DNA of 64,000 bases from Saururus chinensis. Lineage: Eukaryota; Streptophyta; Magnoliopsida; Piperales; Saururaceae. This document shows positions 35,600 through 48,125 of this stretch, one piece after another. Where the stretch lies: NCBI GenBank assembly GCA_035235625.1, contig CP141148.1, positions 29,265,057 through 29,329,056 on the forward strand, written 5' to 3'. Position numbers and translations under genes: made by a program. The notes under the pieces were generated by a model that ran no database searches, was not told the origin of the DNA, and worked only from the letters and a program-made list of their open reading frames with translations. Every line of letters starts with the position of its first letter. Positions within the stretch are counted from its first letter, which is position 1.

Positions 35600-36480
35600 G
35601 GCTGCTTTATTGGTGCAAAGTGTGTCAAGGAAAAGGGGTGGAGAGCCATGAATTCAAGTGTGAAGGGATGTCCATTGGGTGGGAAGAATGTAGCAGATGG
35701 CCGTTGAGAACAGAGGCATGAAGGAGGGAGCAACTAGATTGGAGCAATTGGAAAGTGGGTTTGGTGCATTGAAATAGTTGGGTTTCATTTCATTTAATTA
35801 CTTAAACCACCGCCTGAACCAGAAACAGGACGTCAGTTCTCCCATGGGGAATTTACCGTGTAGGTAGCTGGGGCTATCCAATTAAGCAGGCGGCCAACTA
35901 CAAAATATGTACCAAATTTCAGCTTGAAATCAATAATTTGTATCAATTGCTAATTTTAGTATCACCTGATTGTAGAACAGATTTTATTTCATTTTAGTTT
36001 TCTGATGGGAAGGGTGCAAAGCTCCAAGCAAGCAGCCAACTATAGAAAAATATCAATTTCTTACATAATACAGAGGAATAACTAAATCACCTAAAATAAC
36101 TATATTGTTGGCTTTTACTATTCAGCCAAGCTATTTTAGCGAGAACTTGCTCAAATAACTATATTTATAAGGATGCTACTATTGATAAGAATAAGTGTTA
36201 CGTTTTCAATTTCGTGGCAAAAAATTGACAGAAGTAACTCCTAACATGATGCACAAAAGGAGCAATGTCAGAGTACACTCCACTGAGTCGTCCAATCTTG
36301 TAGAAAACTATAAGATCAAGATTTGACATCCGCATGAGTTGGGAATGAAGTTAGCATGCCACATCTGGTCATCCTTCATTGTCTTCCTAAATTTGAGAGA
36401 CTTCAAGGAATCTTATAACAAAATCAAAGAACTTAAATTATCGAACTTCATATAAACATATATTATTAATTGTAAAAAGA
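35600..36480. other. No recognisable gene
   Basis: AT-rich unique-looking sequence. 35600-35800 could be the promoter and leader of the possible gene on the minus strand ending at 34396. Nothing else is identified. Confidence 0.4.
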
Positions 36481-36938
36481 TCTAAATATATGTGTAAGCA
36501 TAAAGATTGCATGTGTTTGGACGGCTACAACTTTAGTTAGACATCTCAAAATACATTAAACCTTTCCTAATATGAAGTGTTCACTTTTACTTTTTAAGTA
36601 ATTACTTTGACCCATTAATGCATACTAAAATTAACGTTTTATTAAGCTAATCTAAATTGAGGCTGGGAATTCCAGCGTTGTGGTGGATGGTGAGAAGTGG
36701 CACGGCAGCAATGTATGGCTATGCTCAAGAAGGTAACACTCCAAGGGGCAGGGTGATGGCCGTTGTTGTGACTGGGGCCTGGTTGGGCAGCAAGCAAGGG
36801 AGCTGGTTGTGAGTTCACGATGCCTATGTCTAACGGGGGTGGACCAAAGGTTTTCTAGGCGGAAGTGCATAGTTTCTCTTAGATGTCACACGGGCGTATT
36901 GGGCCTTTGTGGCTTTGACTCCTATGAATTAAGACTTA

Positions 36939-39626
36939 GGGTCTATTTGTTTCATCTAAATCTGAATCTCAAAAGTCAACTAAAAAATCTGAAAAGCCTA
37001 CCATCTAAATTTGTCACTAAATTTAAATCTGAATCAATTTTAAATCTGAATTTGAATATATTCAAATTTTTAAAAATTTAAAATAAACTATTTTTTAATT
37101 GTACTAAAAACTTTTATTGCAATAAAGATCATATATATAGAAAAAGTTCAAATTAACTATTTTATTAAATCGCATCCACATTAGTGTAGTGTTCATGCTT
37201 GACACTCGCCGTAAATAAAAAAATATTTTTATTATTTATTTCATTGAATATTTGGCTACTATTTATGCAATCTACACCATCCAACTCAAAGGCATTATTG
37301 AATGAAAATTCAAAGCAGAAATGAAAAGTTCTAAGATTATGCCCATCGAATTCATGTTTTTATGTCATTAAATAGTACATGTTGAAGGAAGTTAACAAAA
37401 TTCCCACTAAGCTTGCTGCTTCTTGACCGGTCAAATACATAATTATTCATAATCTTTTTGAAAAGTAGATAAGTGGCTATGAAGCTCTTCAGCATTGTAC
37501 ACAATGTAAGAATGTACCATTGTGAAATATTAGCCATATTCAAATAATTGAGATAGAAGTCACATATATCTCCCACTTAAAATTACGATTAAATATCCTT
37601 ACAACTATAGATACTAGAGAGCACTTTATGTGCACTGTAATGAGTCTTGTGCCTCACCCTGTAAAGACACCCCACAGAACAGAACAGTAAGTGCATGGGT
37701 ACACTAACCATAGCCCTGAAGATATACTTACTTAGAAGGCACACACCAGCTCTAATGATCTCATTATGAAATGGAACTTTTTCAATTGAAAGTGTCATGA
37801 TAAAAAATCAAGTATTCAGCCCAAAGCAACTATCAACAAAGAATAGACGAACAAACTGCTAGAACAGTGCTATGGCCAATGAGTTGATAAATGAGGAGCA
37901 CGTACTTAATTATGACAAAGACACAAACCGCAACTGGCATACCCAATCTGGGACAAAACAGATCATAGGTATAAATCATCCATCATAGAAAAAAACTAAC
38001 TTAAAAATAAAATATAAAAAGAAACGATTACAGTGAGCAAACCAACAAGGGAACAAAATTTTCAATTTTCATATGCCGCATCAATAAAATAAAAAAAGCT
38101 CAATATATAATATAAGCTTACTTAACCTAATAAAATATTCTACAAAACAATGAGATATACAATGAATGCACATATACCTCGTAATCCAATAGTAAGAGAG
38201 GAATTATACAGTTCATTGTAGAATGTTGTATAGTTCAATGTAGAATGTTGACAAGGAGAAATAACTTGTGAAGAACATGAGAAAAAATTATAACAATGAG
38301 CAAATATAAAGATAAAGGTACAAACAAATGATTGGGAAACCAAATGAACTCTATTAACAGCTCATATAACGTATGCGAAACCACCACAAACTAACACAAC
38401 CCCATTAAAAATTTGATAGCGTAGTGACACTATTTCAAGTGAAAACTGAAGATCAAATCTTATCTAATAGATTAACCAAAAAAATAGCAATAACCACCAT
38501 CTAAAGAGAAGCCAACAGAGGTCAGTTGGCAGGATGACCACCTCCACTGCTAGAAGAAGCTGAGAAAGTATGTGTTCATCCTGTTCATTGATTGGAGGTG
38601 GACAGAATGACAGAATGCCAATGAGCTCTGTCAGAAACCATTTGGAAGCACAAGTCCAAATCCAATGGCACAACAAAATAGCTGAACCAAAAAGAGTTGA
38701 TCATAAATTAGACAACAAATTAATGTTCCTCCTCTGTAGCCTGGAGAGTCGATATCAGCTCAAAATTAGAAATCACATTTCCCTACTCCCCCCCCCCAAA
38801 AAAAAAATAAATAAATAAAAATAAAACAATGACATGTTTTGTAAAGCTAAATGAAAAGGCAGTTATAATGAGGGTCTAAAAAGAATATAGAACATATAGA
38901 AGATCTTAACTAGTCACTCATATTGACTATCTAAGCATCTTACTATTTTTGTTTTTCTAGTGTCAAATTCAAGATGGGTAACTACTATATACAAGAAAAG
39001 TTAATCTTTGGGTACTATATATCATGCTCTACAACACAATAGAAGAGGTCAACCCCACTGGGTTGGCCATACGCAAAAAAATGGTGAAATCCCCTGTCTA
39101 CTGCATCGGGCATCTGCTTCCTGCTTCGCCAAGAGCTCAGATTTCAGAGGCCGAGAGCGAATTTGAAATGCTTTTCCCTTCTTCCTTCTTTTGTAGCACA
39201 ACACCTTCTCTGATGTCCTTTTTGGCTTAAGAAATCAGTAGCAATCAATTTTGGGGTATAGTGAAGACAATGAGAAGAGAGGACGAGGGAGATGAAGAGA
39301 GGGAAAGTGGATGGGAGGAGTGGAGGCTGACGGGAAGGAGAGGCCAAGGTTGGAGGAGTGAGCAAAGGCTGCGCCCGTGGCTGGGATCGGGAGAGGAGTT
39401 GAGATAAGAGAAGAGCAGAGATGGGAGGAAGGTCGGGGTCTGGTTTTAGATTTTCAGAGGCAGTAAGTGGATGAAATGTATCTTACCGTCCATTCGAATT
39501 TTTTAACGTACATCTGATTTAATGACTGATTCAATAACTGAATTCAATCTTAAACAAATGCAGTGAAAGTGGCTTTTGAGTAACTTATTCAGATTTAGGT
39601 TTGAATTAAACCAAACAAATGGAACC
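36939..39626. mobile_element. PIF/Harbinger-like element, non-autonomous (2.7 kb)
   Basis: It starts GGGTCTATTTGTTTCATCT and ends with the inverse of GGTTCCATTTGTTTGGTTT. It is flanked by TTA on both sides (36936-36938, 39627-39629), the PIF/Harbinger target duplication. The inner terminal region is also inverted (TAAATCTGAAT on both ends). The paralogous block at 54690 gives the empty site. No PIF transposase or Myb-like protein is visible. The interior holds ordinary-looking sequence, including a TCT-rich part at 39100-39450, that may be captured host DNA. Confidence 0.75.
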
Positions 39627-39854
39627 TTACTAGATTCGGTCGGGCTAACAAATCCTGCAAGGATATCTCAGGGATCAGACCCACTTCCACTCGTACATCA
39701 TTCCGTCTTATATAGACCCTTCTCTTCCATGCCTCTTACTGGTTTCAGGGGCAGTCCCTCTTATAAATAACTGTCCTCTTCCATGTCGGCTTCTGGTTTA
39801 AGGGGCAGTGTTAAGCGTTGGAGACTTCCTTTCTCACGTACCATTCATATTACT

Positions 39855-39862
39855 ATAAAAAG
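39855..39862 (+). promoter_or_regulatory. TATA box of duplicated block, copy 1
   Basis: TATAAAAA lies in TTACTATAAAAAGAGCC, about 115 bases before the ATG at 39977. It is conserved in the other copy at 54985, which supports a real ancestral promoter. Confidence 0.6.
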
Positions 39863-39976
39863 AGCCTTCCTAAATTTGCTTCGTCTCTTAATTTCGAAAC
39901 CCAAAACACATTTATAGAGGGAACTATTTCAGCTGTTTCGAGTACTTTCACAAGAGAGCAGAACCAGAGCCATATC

Positions 39977-40210
39977 ATGTCTCGTTCCTGCTCCAGAGTT
40001 CTTTCCCTCGTTCTGTCTCGCTTTTCTCATCTTCTTTGCCCAGCCATGTGTTAGCCAAACTGCCCCCAGTCTACACTTAGTTTCTCGAGCCAAGGCGACA
40101 ACAAAAACAAGCTTTCCTCTGACTTCGGCGTTACTCCAGCCAAAAGTGGCGTATATAGAGATGGTAAATTTGTATTTGTTGTGATATTTCCAATCCTCGT
40201 ATTGGGATAA
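39977..40210 (+). pseudogene. Decayed small secreted-protein-like gene, copy 1
   Basis: An ATG at 39977 downstream of the conserved TATA box opens MSRSCSRVLSLVLSRFSHLL and stops at 40054. A neighbouring frame carries hydrophobic LAFLIFFAQPCV followed by a hydrophilic part. A third frame ends GVYRDGKFVFVVIFP near 40195. Compared with copy 2 at 55103, this looks like a short protein with an N-terminal signal peptide and small mature part, now broken by frame changes. I do not recognise the family. Confidence 0.4.
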
Positions 40211-40330
40211 AAAACATTTAGGCCCAGAGAGATCACATTGTCATATGTATTCTCTGTAATAAAGATCATGAATTTGGCCAAACATCTCTTTTTTTCTTGC
40301 TACTATTCCAAGTAGTTAATGAGTTGCATA

Positions 40331-41305
40331 TTCAAGTTCTTTAGAGTAGATATCTCTCGCAATTAAGCTTGTGATCATATTATGCTTTTAAGCCAAAGCA
40401 TTCCAGAGTTAGGATGATGCTAAAGATGTTTCTAAACTGCATTGCCTACTTTTTTGCAGAGAAAGGAATGCCAAACTTTTCAAGAATAAAATCAATCATG
40501 AAAGGCTCCTCTTTCGTGAGTGTGAACTTCAAGCTAAAACTTACATCTCATCTAATTTTTGTCTTTTAAAACTTGTTGTAGAGTTTACTTTCCCATTTGA
40601 AAGATGGAGTATGTAATTTTTTAATTTTCTGTAATTTGTCTTTGTACTCCTTGTGATTTAATTGAAGGGAGTCTTCTCCCTTCAAAGTGTATTCTACGCT
40701 ATATTTTTTTGTCAAAGTGTAGTGAAAATTGGAAAACGCCTCCGGCCTAAGCATGAGATTGATCTAATTTTTAGTTCTTCAAGTATCTAATCTGATTAGT
40801 CTTTTCAGTATCATTTGAACTACATCCAAGATTTAATCCCCTTAACAGCATCTTTAATTGTTCATACTGATGAATGTATTCTAGGTTTTTCTTAAGTGTA
40901 CTATGATTTGTTTTCTATGTATCAAGTCTGGCTTGTGCTCTTGCTCCTGGTTGCGGGAGTGTACTTCCAAGATTCAGACCTGGTGTTACATTCGTTTAGA
41001 AATTACGAAATGCAGCTCTTGTAGTAATAATGGATCTGTGGGGACTGCAGAAAAGATAAAGAGGTCCAATGGAGCTTAGAAGGTTTGATCTAAGGAGGCC
41101 CACACCTTGAGTGCTTTGATTAAGAATGTTGTACACAGGTTAATGCTCTAAAACTTGGTTTAATGCTATTTCATCCACTAATTACCATAAGATAGATTAC
41201 ATAGATTAGAACAAGTAATATAGGACAAGTGTTTTTTCAAACCTAAACAAATAATATAGGACAAAAAAAGTGCCAACTATTTCACACTGTTATCTTTAAT
41301 TTATA
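40331..41305. other. No recognisable gene
   Basis: AT-rich sequence without a convincing open frame, repeat or RNA gene. Confidence 0.4.
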
Positions 41306-41502
41306 CTCACTCCATCCTAAATTAATAGTTTCATTTGCAAAAAAAAAATTCATATTAATAACTTTATTCTCTTAAATTTAAGTGGCTGGGTACTTAAAAA
41401 ATAGTATCATAAGCTCATTTTCTTTTTCTTAAATGTAGATTTCATCATTTATTAAAAATTATTATTTATTTAAATAGAACTATTAATATAAGATAGAGAG
41501 AT
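41306..41502. mobile_element. Stowaway-type MITE (Tc1/mariner)
   Basis: The 197-bp element starts CTCACTCCATCCTAAATTAA and ends with its imperfect inverse (TTAATATAAGATAGAGAGAT). It is flanked by TA on both sides. Termini and dinucleotide duplication are those of plant Stowaway MITEs. Confidence 0.8.
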
Positions 41503-42246
41503 TAATTAAGTAATTTGATTTAATTTTGTTGAATAAGTGGAGTTCGTCGAACTTTTAAAGTTTTGACTTATAAAGACTCGGGAAATCAAGGATGAAGTCG
41601 CTAATTTGAGTCATCAAGGAGTTCTGGTTCAAAAGGTTAAAAGAGTCAACTTTACTCAGAGTTTTTGGATTCAGAAGTACTACGTACTAAGACTATGCTA
41701 CAATCATTTCAGTAAAAACAAAGGGAATTTGGTCGTTTTCTCTAAATTTCATGTGATGTTGGTATTTTGCATCCTTAACCACCTTGGCTAAATCAAATCA
41801 GGCAGTAGTATGCCACCTTCCTGATTAATCAGCTAAATCAAATCAGGCAGTAGGCCAACTTCCTAATTAATCAGGCTCTAGTACTTAATAGTCAACATGA
41901 ATTTTACAAATGGCATTATTAATTAGGCAACAAATGACAAACCACCAGCTTAAACAGGTTGTATATCATCAAACCACTTGATCATCCAGAAATAAAATTT
42001 TTACAGAAATAGACTTGATAATAGCCTGAAATACAAAAATAGGCAGGGAATTTTGGAATTGCAAAAACACTCACTTACATTCCAAAAAGGACTAAAAATA
42101 TGAATATGCCCTTAGAGTCTTTTTAACTAAAAGTTGGCAACTATACCAACTGTAAGTTGGTAGTTTTGATTAAATATTTATTTGTTGATGTAGATTATGA
42201 ATGTTTATCATAACTATTTGGTTTTTAATGAGTTTATGTTACTTAT
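41503..42246. other. No recognisable gene
   Basis: AT-rich sequence. A 30-base local duplication (CTAAATCAAATCAGGCAGTA) lies at about 41788-41850. Nothing else is identified. Confidence 0.4.
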
Positions 42247-42756
42247 TAGTGGTGTAAACGACGTCTGTTTGCCTTGTGTTTTTCTGAGTCCACGCCCATC
42301 TACACTAAAATGTAAAATATTTTTTTATCCATCCTTAATGTTGTTAGACATAGACAAGGGTTGTCTATGTCTGTAGTTGTCCATATCTGCCAACTATATA
42401 TTTTATTATTTTTTTAATTTATACTAAATTACTAGCCTATATTGTAAAATTAATCTTCTTAAAAAGATTGTAAATAATATATGTTATACTCTCACATGTC
42501 TTCTGTAACATTTTTATTTATTTATTTTAAGATTAGACTATCTTACTATTATTATAACTTATTTTTTTATCAATTGTTTTACTTACCACTCATAATTTAA
42601 GAACAAAGTAGTTTATGTCAAACTTTCACCTTCATTTTGGCTGTGCATGTCTATTTTTACCATGTCTCTATCACTAACGTATGCGGACTAATAAACACAT
42701 GGTCCGCACAAACGCTGCAAAAATACCTTATCTATGTCCGTCTATTTACATTCCTA
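42247..42756. mobile_element. hAT-like MITE
   Basis: It starts TAGTGGTGTAAACGACGTCT and ends with the inverse of TAGGAATGTAAATAGACGGA. The flanks TTACTTAT and TTACATAA resemble an 8-bp target duplication with two differences. No coding content. Terminal form and duplication length fit the hAT superfamily. Confidence 0.6.
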
Positions 42757-42764
42757 TTACATAA

Positions 42765-43265
42765 TTATAACAAATAATTGCAGGGATAAGCGGAAGGAGA
42801 AGAAAAAAGTGCACTTCCAAACATCTAACATAGCCAGATCATATGAGGAAGACTCCCAGCCCAAGTTGACATGCCCCTACGTGTGGAAGCATCATGATCA
42901 TTTTCGAATGCACAACAGGCAGTACAACATGTTCAAAGACTCTTGTTTCTGTAAATTTTTGGAATTGACATTGGCAAGTTCATGTTTTCAGTGCAAACCG
43001 ATAATATATGTTACACAGTACTTATAATTTTACTCCATTATATCATGTAGTCGATTATATGATAGTATTTCCTGTCATGTAGTTGATTACGCGATAGTAT
43101 TTCCTATCCTATACTTCAATCGTGACATATTGTACTATGTTGTCTATCGTGTCATTGATTGCACTATAATTTAAATTAATGTGACTTTACTACATGATAC
43201 CAAATTTACATGTAAAATGAAGTACAAAAAAACTGACAATAGGGATGGATTAAACAATGAATCGT

Positions 43266-43297
<32 letters not shown>

Positions 43298-44740
43298 AGC
43301 AACACGCAATGCATTTGGTCATCACTATTGGTACTTTTATGTGACAACTTATTCTTGCCATCTCTGGTGGCACCGCCACGAATTTTTTGACTACTTATGC
43401 ACATGAGCGACGGCTAAAGGAGGTTGTCGCTAATGGTCCCAACACAAACAGTGACAAATAAAGCCTTTAGTTGCCAATATTAATGTTAGAGCAATGACTC
43501 CTAGTTTGGTCATGTAGCATCGAGGACCTTGAGGTATTTTTCTATAATTTTTTCCTACTTTTTTGGGATTATTGATGAGGAAATACCTATTTAGAGTATT
43601 TTTATTAAAAGGGAATTTTTTTTAGGTGGGGACCCTTATAATGACTTGGTGTAGGAGAGAGGGGAATGCCCAAATCCACCTTACTCACCATTCTCAAACC
43701 CTTAACAAAACTTATTTTTAATAGGATAGGTCCTAAACTCCTCTCTTCTTTACTTTTTAAACCACCTCCCAACCTTAATTAGCCTCCATCTCCTTCTCAA
43801 ACTTCTTGAAGGAATCCATTAAAATTGAGGGCTTGAAGGCTTATAGTAATTGGAAAGGAACACATCGTTTAGAGAGAGGCGAGTGGAAAGGACTGTTCAC
43901 AAAGACCTTGTAGGAGAGAGGTAGGATCCTTATTTATAATTTTAGTCCACAAAAATTTACTTATAAATGTAAGTGCTTAAATATTAAATAACTATTAATT
44001 TCATTGCAATTCAAGTTGAGGAGGCATTGTGCCATGTCATCTCATAGGACATTGGTGACGATGTTCTCTCATTTGTCGGTGGGTGATTGGACCAGGCTCT
44101 GTTATGTGAAAAATCATAAAAATTATTGTGATAAAAATGAGTGTGGCCGGTCTTGTTTAGTGAGCTTCTGCTGGCTAGTCACTGGCGATGTCGAGGGAAT
44201 CACTCCATCGTAAAATGGCCCCGGGTGAGCACTCAGATGCACTGCTGATCGATGAGGAAGGGCCCCTCCGCAGCCCAGGCCAGCACCCATGCACTCTGAA
44301 GAGTCTTTGTGATGCATACTCCATCACCGCATACTCCCGACAGAAAGAACCGCCAGGGTGGGACGAACAAGGGTAGCAAAGCTGCCTTCTTTTGCTGAGG
44401 AGTGACAGAGCCACCATTGGCTTTCCAAGGGCTAGGTTGGCTTTGTCTACCAGTAGCAGAGACTCCGGATGAGATCTCTGCTGCCAGGGCCATGGAAAAG
44501 ACGCTATGGCTATAGAAACAAACGACGCAAACAGGAAAGCTATGACCAAATTTGGCGGAGGAGCCGTTACAGGCAAATATTCCCTTCAACCGATCCTTGG
44601 ACTCGCTAACAGAAGCTTCGGCTCTGTTTTTCATTGCCGGAGTCGGTGATGAGGAGCTACCCAGGTGTGGCTTAATACCTTAGGCAGCTTAGGCAACTGC
44701 CTAAGGTCACACCACAAATAAAGGCTTATAATTAAATAAA
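42765..44740. other. Mostly non-coding; short unrecognised frames
   Basis: A TG/TA microsatellite lies at 43270-43299. A relic with GCGACGGCT and GTCGCTAATGG near 43406-43434 resembles CACTA subterminal motifs. Overlapping minus-strand frames at 44175-44634 are better composed than their surroundings and one ends in a hydrophobic stretch, but no domain or paralogue is recognisable. They may be a fragment of a host gene. Confidence 0.4.
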
Positions 44741-45950
44741 AGAATTTATTACATATATTAGGTGTTAATGAGCCGAGTTGAGCTGAGTATTAGGCTGTTT
44801 CGGCTCGAGCTCGAATCGCTGAAGCGCGGCTCGAGCTCGGCTCGAAGCTCGAATAAACTCGAAACCTTTAAGCTCGAGCTCGGCTCGAATTAGAAATTTA
44901 AAGCTTGGCTCGAGCTCAAGCTCGAACTAGGCTCGAACTGGGCTCGAACTAAAAAAATAAAAATAATATATATATAAATATAAAGTATATGAAGTATCAC
45001 AAATATTAATATACCTTTAGTATTAAATATTAATAAATATACTTTAACAAGTATTACGACTACACCGTGAACATTTGATTATAGTCACTATGAAAGAAGA
45101 AAACTATGACAAATAAGTTTTAGTTAGATATGCTAAAAAAATGTAACATTATTATTTTTCTCTCTTTATGTACATATAATCACTAAAAAATATGTAAAAA
45201 ATAAAAAATTATTTAGGCAACATTGTCATCTATTTTTTTGTGTTTTCTTTTCTTTACTTGCTTATAAATCACTAATAAAAAAATTATTCTATAATCTTAG
45301 TGTGTCTTTAAAAAATTCTGAAGTATATGTAAAAAGATATACATTTTGTAAGATGAGGATGGTCCCAATATCATGCTTCAACATTTAAAAGAATATCTAA
45401 TCATTCTTTTCTAAACTAAGGTTGATCCACAAATGTCATGTTTCTTTTAGAATTATTTTTAAGTATATTAGTGTGATATCATGTTGACCATCTGTCATAT
45501 ACTTATAGCTTCATTTGGTTTTTCAATTGAAATAATTTTAATTCATCTTCAAGAATCAAATAGCCCTATTAATTGGGGACAAAAGGGGTATATTAGTGTT
45601 TGTGTCTCTAATATTTTTATTTTTATAAAATATATATCATATATAAAAATTATATATCCGTTATAATTTAACAAGGATATATATCATGAAATTTTTTTAT
45701 ATGAGTTTAGATTCTCGTACGTCAGTATGAGCAAAGACATCATAGGCCATCAGATTAAGATCCAAATGCGCAACAAGATATAAACTAATCTACCTCTCGA
45801 GTTATGTGTGTTCTTATATCGCAATATGATGATGTATGACATCTATACTCATATAGTCGTGAGTGAGCCTTGACTCATATAAACAGGTCTCATATATCAA
45901 TATGATACATAGTATTAGTATATAAATATGTGATTATATGTCGTTTAATA

Positions 45951-46036
45951 TATTCCATTCGTCTTAGATTAATAACTCAATTAAAATTTTCAAAATGAAT
46001 TAATCAAATAGAGCTATTAATCTAAGAATTGAGGGA
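45951..46036. mobile_element. Short Stowaway-like MITE nested in the hAT element
   Basis: About 86 bases form one imperfect palindrome, from ATTCCATTCGTCTTAGATTA to its inverse (TAATCTAAGAATTGAGGGAG). Size and terminal CTCCCTC..CTTAGATTAATA resemble the Stowaway copy at 41306. Confidence 0.6.
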
Positions 46037-46085
46037 GAATGTTATAAATATATATTTAAATTAACAATTATGTTTATATAAAATA

Positions 46086-46086
<1 letters not shown>

Positions 46087-46132
<46 letters not shown>
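46087..46132. repeat. (AT)n microsatellite
   Basis: About 23 uninterrupted AT dinucleotides lie within the hAT-like element. Confidence 0.95.
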
Positions 46133-46136
<4 letters not shown>

Positions 46137-46390
46137 TATTATATATATCATTTATATATAATTTTAAAATTATATTTGAGTTCGAGCTCGAGCCGAGTAG
46201 CATCGAGTTCAAGTTTTATTCGAGTCGAGCCGAGTCGAGTAGGGGTCAGCTCAAACTCGGCTCGAACTTATTCGAGCTCGAATCGAATTCGAGTCGAGCC
46301 TGATTCGAGTCGAGTTTAACTCAAGCCGAGCCTAACCGAGCCGAGTTTGCTCACGAGCCAGCTCAGCTCATTTACAGCCCTACACATATA

Positions 46391-47261
46391 GAGTTTTCTT
46401 TATGCATCCATCCTTTAATTAATGCATGTTTTCTTAGTTATATTTATAGTTATATAGAGAAGAAATCCTATAATCTATCTAATCTAATTTTTTAGCTCAC
46501 TAGTTATGTACATTTACATCTCTTTCTCCAACAAATGACTCTCTAATTTTAATTTTTTTCTCACTAAAACTTGAATATAAAAAATTAATAAGTACATATT
46601 TGCATCTCCAAAGTAAGAATAATTTATTTTTTATAAGGATAAATTTAATAATTATACATTAAATATTAATATTACTATATATAATATAAAATATGTTTAA
46701 TTTAAGTGTATGGCCTTAGGCCAATAATGGTATCAAGCCAGCCTTGGAGCTACCAATGGCGGTGGGTGTGAAATATAGGTGTTAATTAGTCGCCCTAGAG
46801 GGAGGCAATGGATTATGTTTGATAGTCCTTGGGTGGCCAGACAAGCAGCGGCTCACAAGCCACACTTCCTCCTCTAACTTGCAAGGGAAATGGGATGGTA
46901 GAGAGGAAATATAGCGAGGGTGGTGTCCACGCCTCAAAACATCCAAAAGGATTTAGAGGTGGGCGGCAGATATTTTTCGGCATGCCTAGATGACCGAACA
47001 GGCAGTAGTTCACCAGCCCCACCACCCCCTTCCACTGCCATCCTAGGCATGCACATAGTGAAGACAACTATGTGAGGGAGATGGACATAGGCCAACCTGC
47101 ATGAGTTGTGGGTCTGGCCGAAGTCCATCCACCTAAGCCGACCCGGTTCAGGTAGAATCGGGCCAGTTCAGCTCTTTTTCATCCTAATTTCACCATATTT
47201 CTATGTTTAAAAATAAAAATAGTAAAAATTATAAATAAATTTATAAAATCATACTATAGGG
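46391..47261. other. No recognisable gene; diverged local duplication
   Basis: Between 46840 and 47050 two segments resemble each other (GGCCAGACAAGCAGCGGCTC and GACCGAACAGGCAGTAGTTC). Frames on the minus strand in this part are short and unconvincing. Confidence 0.4.
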
Positions 47262-48125
47262 TGTCACAGGGGTGGAGCTTTCTCTAGCGTCCTCAACCTG
47301 TGATGGCCTGGCTGTCTCGCACAACCAGCAGCCAACTCTTCGTCCTTCCCTCTCGTATGCGCAGGGGAAAACAAGTAAACAGCCTACACAGCCTTCTCTG
47401 ATGCAAAGGGGCTCCGCCCAATGCTTGTAAACACAATCCGTCGGTTACAATGGTAGGGAGAATGGGCGGGGCTGACCAGCCAGAACGCAGGCAGAGAGGG
47501 AGCACCTTCTCTCTAGTTCGTCCTCTCTCTTTCTCTCTGGTTCTCTGGATTTCTCAATGCCCAGGTCGCCCCCAGCCTTCCCCCTTATATAGACTCAGCA
47601 TACGAGTCTGAGTCCCACTAGGAATACAATACAAGCCAGCCCAAAATACAGAGTCCCTCCCTGTCCCAACTCTCCCAGCCCATGGTCGTCCCAGCCAGCC
47701 TAGGAAACCTGTGAAGGTCACCCCAACCAACTAGGGAAACCTGTGAAGGATTCCGACTTCGACTAGGAGTCCAGCGTCCATCAACTTCTAGAGTTCTGTC
47801 ATCCGAGGAAACCTGTGCATCGTCTCCTATCCGTACTAAGAGTCGGGCTGTGCTGCCTCCCTGTGTCCTAGCACTCCTAGGAGTCCGTCCCTAGGGTGTT
47901 GTGGCGCCCAGCACACCGCTAAGAGTCCTGCCCGCGCAGGGACTCTACCTCAGCCTGCTCCGCAAGGCGAGTGCTCATCCGGAACCAGTCCAACGCTGCT
48001 CCCAACATCCAACCGTGCCCAAGGGGCTGCTCAAGCTGTCCATCGCCCAAGCTAACTTGGCTGTCCGCTGCCAAGTATAGGGGGTAGCCGCCCCCTTGTC
48101 TATGCAAAAAGTGGAGGGGCTAACA
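47262..48125 (-). repeat. Solo LTR-like element
   Basis: On the minus strand the 864-bp segment starts TGTTAGCCCCTCCAC and ends CACCCCTGTGACA. A TATA box CTATATAAGGGGG lies near 47590-47578, about 530 bases in, followed by a CT/GA-rich leader. These are LTR traits. The flanking bases share only AGG, so a target duplication is not proven. No internal coding region is adjacent. Confidence 0.55.

Larger units (their letters stand above)
36480..40330 (+). repeat. Duplicated host-like block, copy 1, carrying a DNA transposon
   Basis: 36480-36938 and 39627-40330 are colinear with 53770-55340. Shared segments include GGACGGCTACAACTTTAG, GGGGCAGGGTGATGGCCG, GATTCGGTCGGGCTAACAAA, ATATAGACCCTTCTCTTCCA and TATTACTATAAAAAGAGCC. 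The interval 36939-39626 is an insertion absent from the other copy, and the other copy has a retrotransposon fragment absent here. Confidence 0.8.
44758..46382. mobile_element. hAT-like element with GAGCTCGAGC-rich palindromic ends
   Basis: It starts TTAGGTGTTAATGAGCCGAG and ends with the inverse of TAGGGCTGTAAATGAGCTGA. The flanks TACATATA (44750-44757) and CACATATA (46383-46390) match in 7 of 8 bases, the hAT duplication length. About 190 bases at each end are dense in GGCTCGAGCTCG/CGAGCCGAGC repeats, a form common in plant hAT-like non-autonomous elements. No transposase is present. A small MITE and an AT microsatellite lie inside. Confidence 0.8.

Noticed and set aside
38788-38824. C-run followed by A-run as a retroposed poly(A) tail
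   Set aside because: No gene-like sequence or target duplication next to it. Simple sequence in the PIF/Harbinger-like element is enough.
42734-43027. 97-residue plus-strand frame
   Set aside because: It begins inside a hAT-like MITE and has no recognisable family.
44175-44634. Two 133-residue minus-strand frames as a host gene
   Set aside because: They overlap in different frames and neither shows a recognisable domain. Retained only as a note in the non-coding entry.
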